A stretch of DNA of 64,000 bases. Source: Bryum argenteum (Eukaryota; Streptophyta; Bryopsida; Bryales; Bryaceae). Below the pieces are notes generated by a model, which had not been told where the DNA came from, made no database searches, and worked only from the letters and a program-made list of their open reading frames with translations. Below, one piece after another: positions 37,101 through 48,444 of this stretch. The stretch's first letter is position 1; the number at the start of each line of letters is the position of its first letter. A program made the translations under genes and the position numbers. The DNA lies in contig CM073325.1 of NCBI GenBank assembly GCA_037043015.1, forward strand, positions 4,218,501 through 4,282,500. Direction: 5' to 3'.

Positions 37101-38964
37101 CCTTCTTGAGATTGAACCAACTCTCCATTCTCAAAAAATCCATTCAACACCTGTACATCAACATTAATAACATGTCTTAATGAAAAACTTTGAACAAAGT
37201 AATCTTGACAAAAAAGATGACCGTATATTGCATAGATAGAGAATTACTTCACCTCGTTTAGAGTCCCATCCCCTCCCACGGCAACCACTGCTCTAGCTCC
37301 ATCACGCACAGCCTGCACTACGAAGATGTCATGTTCAACTAAATCTAGATCCCTCAAAGAAATCTAATCCAGTAAACACACTTCAGATCTTTCAAATTTG
37401 TGAAATGATCACTATGTAGATTCACGAAACATCAGTCTTTGTACATTCTCTTCGAAGCCTCCAATGACTATTCCTATTCAACTCATATCTTGTTCACAAG
37501 ATCCCCAATGTGTTTACTTAGATAATGCTTCAAGTCAAGAAATAAAAAATGTAACGTATTAACCCCTAAAGGTCTGAGCGTGCCGTGGCGACCAGTAAAA
37601 TACGGTGTATTTTGGTTGTATTTGGAGTGAATGCACACCTTTAATGGGTTTGAGTTCAAAGAAGAAGTTGACATTTGAATTAATGCGGTTCTAGTGAGCT
37701 ATTACAATTCAAGTTTAGAGTTTCTTGTTGGTAGCAAATCCTAATTATACGACAGCGTACATACTATCCCCAAGGGACTTTTAAGGGTTAACATAAAATT
37801 GCAAGATGCTATCAACCACCTCTAACTTTTAAGAAAGTCACAAAAGAAAAGATGGCGCACCTCTCTAGCAATCTCTATTGCATGCAAAGGCCCTGTCGTG
37901 AGTTCCTCCCGAATCTGCAAAACATTCTCCAACCTCAAAGTGAAAATCAACCCTCTTCCTATCGATATCGATAGATTCCTTATCCCCGATGCTCTTTTAC
38001 TATGGAAAAAGTATCAGATACTTGAATCCCTAGCTATTTTCCATCAGCACTTCGGGTCCTGATTCATTTCCAAACAAGAAGCAGTGGAAGAGAAAGCAAA
38101 GACAGGATGGCTTTCGTACATTGCAGTTCTTTCCAAGACGTGAACTCAAATCTGGAAACATCTGCTTCCATTGCTGCCCAGTCCGTCCATTAGCACCTGT
38201 ACCCACAAAGGATGCCATATTCAACTGAATCCAGACTCATTCAAGAAATCAGACTGAGGATTACCATGCTAGTTAACAGGATTGTACATTCTCTGAGAAT
38301 TTCCCAATGGATTACTACCTTGCTTAAAATCTAGAATACTTAGTTGCAGACAATCTACAACTTTTGAATGAAAAGTGTGCATCCATAGATTGGAGATTCT
38401 CACCGTTCGGGTTCACCACGAACACATAATCGCGCGGCGCACTCGACGTCGGCTGAAGAAGCCGGGTCGGCTCCAGCATTCTACCACCCTGGATTCTACT
38501 CACTCACAACGAAAAAACCCTAAAACCGTGAATGATTCGGCATGCTTAACTTGCCAAAGCTCCGAAAAAGAAGAGAAAACGGGAGGAATGTCACGTTCCA
38601 ACCCCAAGGCAGAAGAATCTTAGATCCTTGGTAGTACAGTACATCGACATGGATCTAGTAAGTACCGTAAAAGATCATGAATGCATTCACTGCAACGGTG
38701 GGATTGTTGGAGGCTTGAGCTTACCTGATCGGGAGTTTGGATTGTGACGCCCGCAAGCCAAGCTTTGAAATTTTTGAAACTCCCAGCTCGACTTCGAATG
38801 ATTGAACTTTGTAATCTCCGTTTTGGCAAAAGAATCTGAGTTTTGGAACAGGGTTTATTATCAGTGTTTCTAAATTTGTAAGTAAGTTTTGTGGGTATAT
38901 TCTTAGTATATTGTTCGGCTCGCACCGACCTCGTCGCTATCTCTCCGGCCTCCATCAACATCAT
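34118..38964 (-). CDS. LCBK2: DAGK-catalytic-domain lipid kinase, LCBK2-like (sphingoid long-chain base kinase family)
   Basis: Thirteen exons on the minus strand, 5' to 3': 38964-38725, 38488-38404, 38196-38120, 37914-37861, 37312-37253, 37150-37082, 36884-36838, 36748-36705, 36234-36147, 35992-35878, 35250-35128, 34737-34637 and 34250-34118. They give 411 residues and all phases close. From about residue 100 the DAGK catalytic fold is clear: [19 protein letters not shown], the glycine loop [58 protein letters not shown] and [19 protein letters not shown]. The order matches the plant LCBK2-like protein as I remember it, which phosphorylates long-chain bases or related lipids; substrate here is inferred. 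The first 80 residues are basic and unmatched and could be a targeting sequence; ATG at 38479 is an alternative start. The gene converges with the BK gene, 256 bp between stops. Confidence 0.88.
37563..37787. mobile_element. TTAA-flanked MITE in an LCBK2 intron
   Basis: A 225 bp element lies between TTAA at 37559-37562 and TTAA at 37788-37791. Its ends are CCCCTAAAGGTC and GACTTTTAAGGG, imperfect inverted repeats of the same type as the element at 2760. There is no coding capacity. Confidence 0.6.
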
Positions 38965-41288
38965 TGATTGAAGAGAATTTAGTGTGGATGAAAATCATCC
39001 TCTTTGTCTTACTGGAACTCGTTGTTTTCCTCCTCCTCCCTCTTTTTTTTTTTTTTACTGTAAGTAAAGAAGTACTGAAACAGAACTACACTAAATTTGA
39101 TAATTAGTGTTAGATACACTAATTTATATAAACATGTTATAGGTTTTTACTGTTGTTCAATAATTTTACCCACTATATTGGCCAAGATGGGGGTCCTTAT
39201 ATAGTATCAGAATCAATGCTCTTGGTAAATTTTTTTAAACAAAAGTAAAAACTTATAGCATTTTCAATTCTTATAATAATCTAACACTAATTATCAAATT
39301 TAGTGTAGTGTTAGGTAGTCACTTATCCAAGAATTTTGAGACTGTGAATACTGGATTCTAGAAATTCTTTCTTGTTGCATGGTAGGAGGCCACAGTGCTT
39401 ACTTCGTACAACCAAGCAGGAGGTACATTATAGCTTCTAACTTTAAATTTTATTGTGTATAAGATGTACATTTTAGACAGATTAGAATGAGGTACACCTA
39501 TCGATTTCTTTTGCAAGTTTTATGACTAGTAGAGTTTAATCTAATGAATCTGATTGATTTAGTCTGCGGCTGACTTTGCGTATTTACCAAATTGTTTCCC
39601 CTTGGCACTTCTGATGAGTGAACAATTATAGTAGAGTGGCCCCTAGTAAGCAGTTTTTGGCATTGTGTGATTTTTGAGCCTCCTACCTTCGTGCACTTCT
39701 TGTTCGACTTTGCATATTAAAGATCAAGAATATTGAGTATGAGTAACAATCAAACCATTCACCTTAGTGGATCATGAGGTATAAATGATATGTATTTTTT
39801 CAATCTTTTCACCGTAGAAACGTCATTGCAAATCCAATACCAAATTATTTGGATATGAATTTTCCACCTAGAAACTAATTGGTATCATCTCAAGAGCATG
39901 CTTATTAATAGAAAATTCATGCAAAACTAACTTTGATTCTCATAATTATCTTGCAATGGTAAAACGCAACTCATGTTTAACCCCTAAAGGCCCAAGGTAT
40001 TTGAAGAAAAACTTTTATGTGATATAAAATATGAATTCCATAATTCCATATTTCTTATGATGTAGCGCTACGGAGATAGTTTAAAGATGAGATAATTTAA
40101 AGACCTTAAACAGTAAATTAGATTTGTACAGTTAATTTTCCTAAAATAAGAAACAATTGTTTTATAATTAAACTAAAAAGACTAGAACTTTGAAATTCAA
40201 TATTCAATGCACATTCTATTATCAGTAATTAAAAAATGATATGATTGGGTAAAACTAAAAAAATTCTGAATAAATACATAGAGGCCACTGGTAACCTATA
40301 AGGGACCTCATTAGTTTCTCAAAATGGTAAGATTTCCTACACTAAGAAAACCTTGCCATGTTTGAGTCTCAAGGCTTAATGTGAACAATCTATGAATCCA
40401 ACTGAGGTTCTGCAAATTGGATATGGTACTCAACTCACCAAACTCCTAGAAAGTAAAAAAAATCAAAAATCAAAAATAGAATAATTATCCGGGTACAACT
40501 CCTCAAAATCTGGGACCCACCACAAAATGGTTGACTAGGCTCTTTGTGGTTAAACAAAAGCTCCCTTCACCAAAATGCATGCCATAAATTCATGTTGGAT
40601 TGATTGGATTTATTGGTTTTACCGCATATATTTAACTTGATTTGACATCCATCCCAACACATCTTGTCAAAATCAAATTTTATATGAGTAAGTTATGACT
40701 CTTCAAATTTCATCCAAAATGTTGGATTGGATAAGGGTTAGAAATTGATGAATATCAATCAAGTTACGTGAGAATTTGGCATCTCGTATCAGGAAGTGTA
40801 TGATACCATATCTCCTATTGGGCACTTCATTGCCGAATAAGAAACTCAATTTGGGGTTTTGAGTTCAACGAGTCTTATTTCCAGTCATTTCTAATTGATT
40901 TGCATACGGATATTGAATAATGGGAACTTTTGGCATTTTAAGAGTTCTGCCGAACTGGCCGACGAGGCACAGTGAAGGATCTTCCAACCAATGATTTTGT
41001 TTTTTGGGCTCCAAAATTCGTAAGGATGAGAGAAACTCGCAGGCAAGCTGGGAGCTAGAAAGAAAGAGGAGTAGATTACAGCGTTGAAGAATCAGGGGCG
41101 AAAAAATCTAATAAACTGGAGGACTATTTTCTTTCAACTCTCAACACCCTTGCTCCCATGCCGAAGAGACATTGCACATTCTACAGCAGAACGTGTTGAA
41201 CCCTACTGTATGGGGAGCATAAGACATGATCTTAGTGATACAAAGATATGTGCAAAAAGAAGCTAGAGCTCTTTCATCATATTAACAT
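38965..41288. other. Intergenic region between LCBK2 5' end and PEX10 3' end
   Basis: AT-rich, with no coding signal on either strand. It contains the inverted-repeat element at 39085-39309. An isolated TTAA-CCCCTAAAGGCCC end lies at 39977-39993, with no convincing partner end. Confidence 0.4.
39085..39309. mobile_element. MITE-like element with perfect 30 bp terminal inverted repeats
   Basis: The 30 bases at 39085-39114, beginning ACTACACTAAATTTGATAAT, are the exact reverse complement of 39280-39309. The interior is 165 bp and AT-rich, with no frame. Target duplication is unclear, so the superfamily is not assigned. Confidence 0.75.
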
Positions 41289-44200
41289 TTAGAAGTCAGC
41301 ATGATAAAGACACACCAACTGAGGATGTGTTACAGGTGACCGACAAAGTGGACATTCCGGCTTCTCATTGCACCACTCTGTTACACAACTCCTGCATCAA
41401 ACGAGACGGAACAACGAAGTGAGCAAAACGATGAAAATGCCACAAGGCTACGAGTAACTTACATAAGTGTCAGAAGACTAGAGAACACGCTTTAGACTTA
41501 CCAACAGAAGACGTGACCGCATGGTGTTGCAGTGGGGTGCTGTCGTGGACTCAAACAGAGTGGGCATTTGCTCCTCCCACCTCCCTGAACAGCGAGAAAC
41601 GGCTTGATGAAAATCCAAGCATAATTCAGTCACTAACTTGCGAGTTATTTACGGCACTCACCTCAATTTCTCCTGACGCCCAATCATCTCCAACTGCTTT
41701 CATCTCTCTCTTGAAGGTATTGTTGTTGTCAACATCTAAAATTGCAATATTTTGTCTTCCTGTGATATGTGAGATTATGTCAAAAGAGATAGCATGCCTG
41801 TCTACCTTACTCATCCATGCGTTGAGACCTAAAAAGTCAATCGCATGAGACACTACTTTTACAGCAACAACGGTCTTCTCTTATCAAATACAAAACCAGC
41901 TTGTCGCTCTGAAATATGCTGTATCGAAAGTCGTAAGAAACTTGCTAGCATTTCAATAAACGTCAATTTCAAGTATGCTGGCATCTGTGCTAACACAATG
42001 TGAACTTATAGGGCAGCAGTTGACCACTCTTGTTTACCTGATGAAGCGGCCGAGGGATCTCTAATTCGGGATCGCATAGACATGGCAAGAGCAGGCAAGA
42101 CACTTCGACGCAGCCAGTCTCCGCCAACAATGCTCAGCTGTATCAATAGGAACATACCAAGCATATGGTACCTGAAGAGCAATCCACATAATCAGTACAG
42201 ACCGCCCTGAATTGGAACAATAACAAAGATCTCGAAATTCATGCATTATCATTCTTAGCTTAACATCATTCGAGAATTGGACAATCTCCAGTACATTGGA
42301 CGTTGCAAAAGTGTACCCAGCAGTCTACTAGTAGTACCTCGCAATCATCTATAGAAAACGAACAACGGAACTGACCTTGGTCTCTGTTGAGCTGGTTTAC
42401 CCAGGAAAATATAACGTATACCAGCAAAACGTTTTGCCAAGTGGTAGTATACCCCTACAATATGAAAAGTACGCAAAAAGAACCTGTCAGAATCGACATA
42501 TGATCTAATTTTACAGTCTGGGAGAAAAGATCATGTAACTTAAGCATCGAAGCGTCAAGAAGAAGTATAGCACCTTCAAAGTAAAAGAGCATGAGGTGAG
42601 CTCTTAAGACAAGCAAAAGCGCTTCTTTCACAGTCGGAAGAATCTGCGTACAAATCCTTTAATCAATATCCTTGAACTTCTTGTATCCTCTTAACCTAGC
42701 TCTGAATATTTAACACTAGGTGTCAGTTTACGTACCACGGGCCATTGTTGAAGAGCTGAGTTGTAACGTCGCTGCAAACTGTCAGACCAGGATCGCCATA
42801 CTTGGATAGGACTCCGTCTTCGAATTCTGGAACCGTCTTCGACCACAATCTCTGAAGTAGATTCTTGAGTCAACCCCATTATCTGGCTTCCTCGAAGCTC
42901 CTCCTGGTTGGCAAGCACATTGCCTCTTGCAGCAGCTCGAGCACTAGTACAACAAATCCCAGCATGCACGTTTGACTATGTGCAATACAAGAAAGAAAGA
43001 AAGAAAGAAAGTATGTCATACCAAAAAAACATTCCATGTAAGGTTGATACACCACAGACAAGTATATCCAATAACCATGGCGTATCTGCTATAGAATAAA
43101 AGGATGATATGGAGCACTTCGTCCTTGTAGCTGACCTGAGTCGTTCTGTCAAATATGGCAGGACAGTCTGATAGAAAACAAGAAGTGTCCTGCGAGCTGG
43201 CGTAGCCGGGAGCCTTGTGTTAATCGTTACCTGCAGAAGTCACTCTTTTCTTATCATAAGGTAGAAAACATAAGGTAAGCTGCTCAAATGGCTCAAATTT
43301 CAGTACGGGAATCTGTGGTGAAATTAATGATGTAGACAAGTTTTGTGCAAGTGGAAGGATAGACCAAGTGTCATCATCAATTCTGGACTTTTGCTATGAA
43401 TTTTTGAAGCTGAACTTCTACTAGGTGTTTCTAAAATGGTGCCCTAAAATGTAAATGGAAAATTGGATCGCAAAGCTACTATGTACCTGTGGGTGGATAA
43501 GCCTATTGGTATCACTCCATTGAAGAGCACTCTACCATTGAATCTCATAAGAATGCGAGCAACTTGCCTGTGAAATATCACAATACTCCTCTCCTAAAGT
43601 CTGGAGACCTGACCCGGTTGTTAGAAGATAGTATAGCACCCGACCTGCAAGCTTCGTCTGCACAAATAGCTCAAACTCGTAAGGTCCACCATAACCAATA
43701 CCTGACGAGAATGATAGGTACAAGTATCAGCAGCAACCTCGTTTTGGTACGCCACAGCAAGTCGAGTTCCTGTGAAAAAGATATCAGGCGCCGAATCAAA
43801 CAAAGTGCAATCACATGTAGCAATCTTCACAGTTAGCGAACTAAGTCCTTAAAACTCCTACCTTAGAAAGTTCATTTCATACAATATGCAAAATTCAATG
43901 AAAGTCTTCACAGCTGCTTACTTACTTCAAGAGCCAAAGGCTGTTAACATGAATGAAGCTGTATACAATTAACTAAGTACTGTAAATTCAAAGCACTAGC
44001 AATCTTTCACAGTTCTTAAAACTCCTATCCGAAAAGTTCATAACCATACATGCTGCTAAATCCACAACAACCGGATGATTTTTGATTAATTGGAAGAATA
44101 TAAGTGTTCTTCGAATTAAAAGGCCCAATTAAGCCGTGAAAATCCAATTTTTGATCGGCGAATCACCCATGGCATGCCGGAAAGCTTCGTGGCACGCATC

Positions 44201-44344
44201 GCAAAGGCTGGCGACGTAGTGCTCATCTTTCTCGGCAGCTCGCATCACTTCCGGTTGCGCTGCAGGTGGAAAAAATAAACTGCTGGAGGAGGCATTATTC
44301 TCATTCCTGCTCGCAGCAGACGAGCTGCTCTCCGCGACTTCCAT
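41289..44344 (-). CDS. PEX10: Peroxisome biogenesis factor 10, RING E3 ubiquitin ligase
   Basis: Eleven exons, 5' to 3': 44344-44167, 43769-43738, 43657-43568, 43230-43136, 42943-42736, 42643-42574, 42454-42376, 42171-42038, 41759-41662, 41584-41502 and 41391-41289. They encode 389 residues, close to the usual plant length. PEX10 is a membrane RING peroxin that works with PEX2 and PEX12 to ubiquitinate PEX5 for receptor recycling. Conserved segments run in order: [75 protein letters not shown] and [19 protein letters not shown]3HC4 RING follows at about 335-375 ([21 protein letters not shown]) and the end is [12 protein letters not shown] 44344 is chosen because the upstream in-frame extension lacks an ATG and is duplicated DNA. 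Exon 3 ends CAG with a GC donor (GCAAGT), a GC-AG intron. Confidence 0.95.
42989..43011. repeat. (GAAA)n microsatellite in a PEX10 intron
   Basis: Six tandem GAAA units, non-coding. Confidence 0.85.
43330..43455 (-). repeat. Dispersed short repeat in a PEX10 intron
   Basis: The minus strand reads GGGCACCATTTTAGAAACAC and then a TTCAAAAATTC block, the same order as the copy at 955-1085. A third copy is at 19505-19610. Confidence 0.5.
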
Positions 44345-44352
44345 CGATCGCT

Positions 44353-44439
44353 CTATCGCTCTATTCCTGAAATTGAACCTCCAAATCCTAGCGTCCGCCC
44401 ATCCAAACCCTTCACCAGCATGTTCCGCACCATCACCAT
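44353..44439 (-). other. Upstream open reading frame in the PEX10 leader, duplicated from the neighbouring gene
   Basis: On the minus strand an ATG opens a 28-codon frame beginning MVMVRNMLVKGLDGRTL and ending TAG eight bases before the PEX10 ATG. The first 17 codons are identical to the start of the CD2BP2-like protein at 45556. It can act as a uORF only if transcription starts upstream of 44439, which the sequence does not show. Confidence 0.55.
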
Positions 44440-44790
44440 CACGCCCGCTCCAATGCAACGACCACGACAATCCACGATTTGGCACTCGAAGCTCGAGCTC
44501 TCAATCGCCCATAACCCTAATTGTGGCCCAGGGTCTTGGGGGATGGTGAAGATGAAACACCAGTCTCAGGGCATCTCCAGTGGGACGCACTGTATTTTCA
44601 CCATAAAGTAGATGCTGCACACTATTGTATCTTGTAGGGAGAAGTCCTGATAAGTTAAAAGAAGAACTCTAAACCTACTTAGGGCTGCTTGAATAAAATG
44701 TTTGTTTGACCTATTTGTGGATGTGTGCCATGAGCTTATAACATCAATGGTGGCACTACTAACCCCTCTAAGGTGAATATTGTGTAAGTT
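44391..44790 (-). repeat. Left arm of an inverted duplication between PEX10 and the CD2BP2-like gene
   Basis: These 400 bp are the near-identical reverse complement of 45209-45606, with 418 bp between the arms. The arm includes a 5'-truncated SINE (44640-44790), upstream/leader sequence, and the first 17 codons of the CD2BP2-like coding region in the minus orientation, facing PEX10. Confidence 0.9.
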
Positions 44791-45208
44791 ATTTACCGTA
44801 TTTGACCATTTTGAAAGCCTTTAGCAACATTTTTGAATTCGTTGGGGGTATTTTAGGGACTCTTTTCATGAGGACTCAAGCTATCCTCTCTCTTTTTTGA
44901 AATATCTTGAATGAATTTATCTCAGTAGAGGAACTTTTGTCTTCCTTAGGCTCCATGACTGTCTTGACTATCAATGCAAAGCACCCCTAATTATGGTAAG
45001 GCTCTATGAGCAACTTCTTTGAAAATATAACATGTCAATTAATAAACATGATAATAAAACATAGTGGTTAGAGAAAAGTTATCATAGTAAATACGTGGAG
45101 AGGGTCGATTCTCCTTTAACTATACATTCAAGAACAAGCCAAATGAACACTCTATTTAAGAAATAACATATTAATTATCTCTCAAGCACAAGTAGTTAGC
45201 TAATAATC

Positions 45209-45606
45209 AACACATTATTCACCTGAGAGGGATTAGTAGTGCCACCATTGATGTTATAAGCTCATGGCACACATCCACAAATAGGTCAAACAAACATTTT
45301 ATTCAAGCAGCCCTAAGTAGGTTTAGAGTTCTTCTTTTAACTTATCAGGACTTCTCCCTACAAGATACAATAGTGTGCAGCATCTACTTTATGGTGAAAA
45401 TACAGTGCGTCCCACTGGAGATGCCCTGAGACTGGTGTTTCATCTTCACCATCCCCCAAGACCCTGGGCCACAATTAGGGTTATGGGCGATTGAGAGCTC
45501 GAGCTTCGAGTGCCAAATCGTGGATTGTCGTGGTCGTTGCATTGGAGCGGGCGCGATGGTGATGGTGCGGAACATGCTGGTGAAGGGTTTGGATGGGCGG
45601 ACGCTA
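45209..45606 (+). repeat. Right arm of the inverted duplication: leader and first codons of the CD2BP2-like gene
   Basis: The parental-looking copy. It runs from a 5'-truncated SINE (45209-45350, plus orientation) through the leader into codon 17 of the gene starting at 45556, where similarity to the left arm stops. The spacer 44791-45208 is AT-rich and unique. The region holds the promoters of both divergent genes. Confidence 0.9.
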
Positions 45607-48444
45607 TGTTTACGAATTTCCAGCAATAGCGATGTCGTCTCCGGGACGAATATTGTGGCGCTCTTGAGTGCGCGGACGGGCATCCCGTCGCAGTCTATTC
45701 GCTTAGTGACGGGCACCGCTGTGTTGCAATCTAAGTCTATCCTCACGGCCGACGAGAATGGCCGTTTCCCTTCTTGTTCGCTCTTGCTACGCTTGCCGGG
45801 TGGTACCAAAGCTAAGAACGATCGAGTTTCCGAGTTTCAGGACCCTGACAATTACAGTGCTCGCAAGCGTAAGCTCGACGGGGATGCTCTAGAAAACTTG
45901 CTGGACGAACGCGATCAACCACGGTATTATTCGATTACTCTGTTTTTGATTCTTTATCGCTGGTTTTGGTGATTTATAATTTGGATCGATAACTAGAGCG
46001 TATCTGATTATTTTGGGGTCGTTGCATTGCAGAGCTGTCAAAAAAGCTCGATTCCCGAAGGGGAAGAAGGACTCGGGCGCGAAGTCATTTTTGAAAGATC
46101 CGGTAGAGGGAGAGGAGGAAGGAGGATGTATCTTGGCCACAGACCCGCGATTAGCTGCCAAGGAGCGTGCGTTACAGCGCACTGTTCAAAATGAGCAGAT
46201 CATCAATGCAGAGGATGTGTCCTTGGTTGATGATACTGTTGCTGCCGAAGAGAAGGTCAGCTGTTGTTGATTGTTTATAACATTTGCTTCTGATTGTTGC
46301 CTCTTTCCAACACTAACTTCTGGAGTGTTTCTTTGTTACAGAATGCTATGGCGAGGTTAGAAGACGGCATTACTATCGAACCTTTTAACTTGAACCAAGA
46401 ACGAGAAGAAGGCTACTTCGATGCTCAAGGGAATTATGTTGAATACCGCCTCAATGAAGATGATAAGGTAGCTACTACAGCCCCGACTATGGATGTTGTT
46501 GACATTTGTATCATTCCACTTATCTTTACTACTGATGTGTTTAGATCAATGCTATCTTGGTTCAATTTATCTTTCTCAGTGAACTGTGGTGCCCTTGCAC
46601 TTAAAGCATGCCTTTCGGAGCAGGACGCGTGGTTTGAGACTGCAGAAGTTGACGAGAGTCTGCAAGCAAAGAAAATCAAGGAGAAGGAGATGGCTAAAGA
46701 AGACACGGAACTCACAACTGAAGATCGTTGGGTATTGCAGAAGCGAATTGCGAATACTCTCCTGCCAGGAGAAACGGTTGGTTCAATCAATCTCAAGCTT
46801 TATTTCAAATTTGTTTCGATGTTCGCATTGAACATCAAGGCGTCTAATCACTTGAGAGTCACCACTGGATTCCAGATCTTGCAAGCTTTCAGGAGATTGC
46901 GAGGAGTAACGAAAGACAAGAAATGGGCTCCGCCAATGGTCGGAGAGACAAAGGAAATCTTTGATCGTCTGACGGAAGATGCCATGAAACTGTTAGACAA
47001 TGGCGATTATAGTAAGATTTTGTGCTCCTCAGTTGCATCAAGTACTTGAATATAATGTCAATCGTTTAACCAGTACTGGACTGTACATAAGCATGTCTTG
47101 ATGACTGAAGTCCAATTCTTTGATTGTGTGTGTGCAGATATTTATAACGAGGATAAAGAAACTCTGCAACGAGAAGCTGGTAAGTACACATGCCTTATTC
47201 ATTTGAGATTGATGTACCTCTTTGTTGAAAGCCTCTTCTTCAGAATTATTTTTTTGCTGAGATGAGTTGGTATTTGTTCAGATGGATATGAGGCTTTAAC
47301 TCGAGCTCGGAAAGGGGAAACAAGTGGGAGCAATGGGACATCGCAGCACTCTTCTCAGGTACCGCCCAAACGTTGCTCAGACAAATCTAGAGATCCTCAA
47401 ACCCAAATTGGGTTTTTGAAATTTCGGGCAGTCTAGATGAAGGGTATATTTTGGGCTTTAATTTGGTGTGAATTTCGTTGTAAATACAATGTGTATATGA
47501 AGGGTATATTTTGGGCTTTCATTAAATAGGCATTGTCTCCATGGTGCAAAGGGCAAATTGTTACCCCAAATCTTGCAAATGATAAACATCCAACTGTCAT
47601 TTTTTTTAATAACTAAAAATAGGCTTAGGTGCAAGATCTAGATCTTACAGTCAAAAGTCTAAAATAGTTATTACACTTAGTACATATCCCTGGAAGTACA
47701 TAGAGAGAAAATTGCAGTTTTAAGGTCACACTTTGTACATTTCCCTTGGAAGCTGGCTTATAGGACGAGTGCACCAATTGAGCTTCAGGAAGCCATTTTC
47801 GCCATTGTGAATGAGTTTTCTGTCAGTAGTTTACCACCTATTTGTTCATTGCGTGATCTCCAGTTCAATTTCAGCCCTCGTAAATAGCTGATTATCAATA
47901 CGGTCGGTCGATTGGCAGGTGCAGTCTACAGCTGGAGACATGTTTGGTGACGATGATTCTTTTGACATGTTCGGTGGAGACGAAAATGTTCCTTCATCCA
48001 CTACTTCTGTCAACTTGGAATCACAACCTGATCAAACTAGCAACACATTACCTGAGCTTCCCGGATACGTTTTTGATGCAAGTTCGGGGTAAGTTTATGT
48101 CCCCTTTACCGACCCCTGTTTTGAATGCGATAGTACAAACTCTGTTCACATGATTAATGCCTTTTCTAACATGACTCATGATCTGGTTTGCAGGTATTAC
48201 TACAATGCGGACGATGGTTACTTCTATGATAAGAACTCGGGCTTGTTCTGCAATGCAGCAACTGGGAAATGGTAAGCCATCTCATCCTAGAAACTCTTAC
48301 ATTTGAGTCGTGTATAGTAATATTCTGGTTCGGTCTTTGATAGTTGGTGTGGGAATGCGCAGGTTCATGTATGATGGTGCGAACGGATCATATCAGGAAG
48401 TATCAGAAAATGGGGACAATGGCGGAAGTACGACGGAAGCGTGA
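45556..48444 (+). CDS. CD2BP2/LIN1-like spliceosomal protein with N-terminal Sde2-type ubiquitin fold and C-terminal OCRE domain
   Basis: Exons 45556-45923, 46033-46255, 46342-46467, 46624-46776, 46876-47011, 47138-47179, 47282-47358, 47919-48088, 48194-48271 and 48363-48444 give 484 residues, all in phase. Residues 1-83 form a ubiquitin-like domain resembling plant Sde2 (VKGLDGRTLCLRI, TGIPSQSIRLVTG, SLLLRLPGG) and ending in GG-TK. The middle has the CD2BP2/LIN1 signature: KKARFPKGKK, ITIEPFNLNQEREEGYFDAQ, ETILQAFRRLRG and EIFDRLTEDAMKLLDNGDY. A Met-Phe-Gly-Asp acidic segment precedes an OCRE domain near 423-470 (YVFDASSG, YYYNADDG, YFYDKNSG, LFCNAATG). CD2BP2/LIN1 is a U5 snRNP component; animal CD2BP2 ends in a GYF domain, which is not seen here. 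The ATG at 45556 is preceded by open frame without another ATG. The promoter is shared with PEX10. Confidence 0.9.
47430..47780. repeat. Partial copies of dispersed repeats in a CD2BP2-like intron
   Basis: The block GAAGGGTATATTTTGGGCTT occurs twice about 60 bp apart. The segment around CATGGTGCAAAGGGCAAATT matches the ends of the repeats at 3400-4010 and 16500-17190. Confidence 0.4.

Noticed and set aside
44420-44611. Plus-strand 63-codon frame, with a matching minus-strand frame at 45384-45809
   Set aside because: Both are antisense shadows of the duplicated leader and first exon of the CD2BP2-like gene. Their similarity reflects the inverted DNA duplication.
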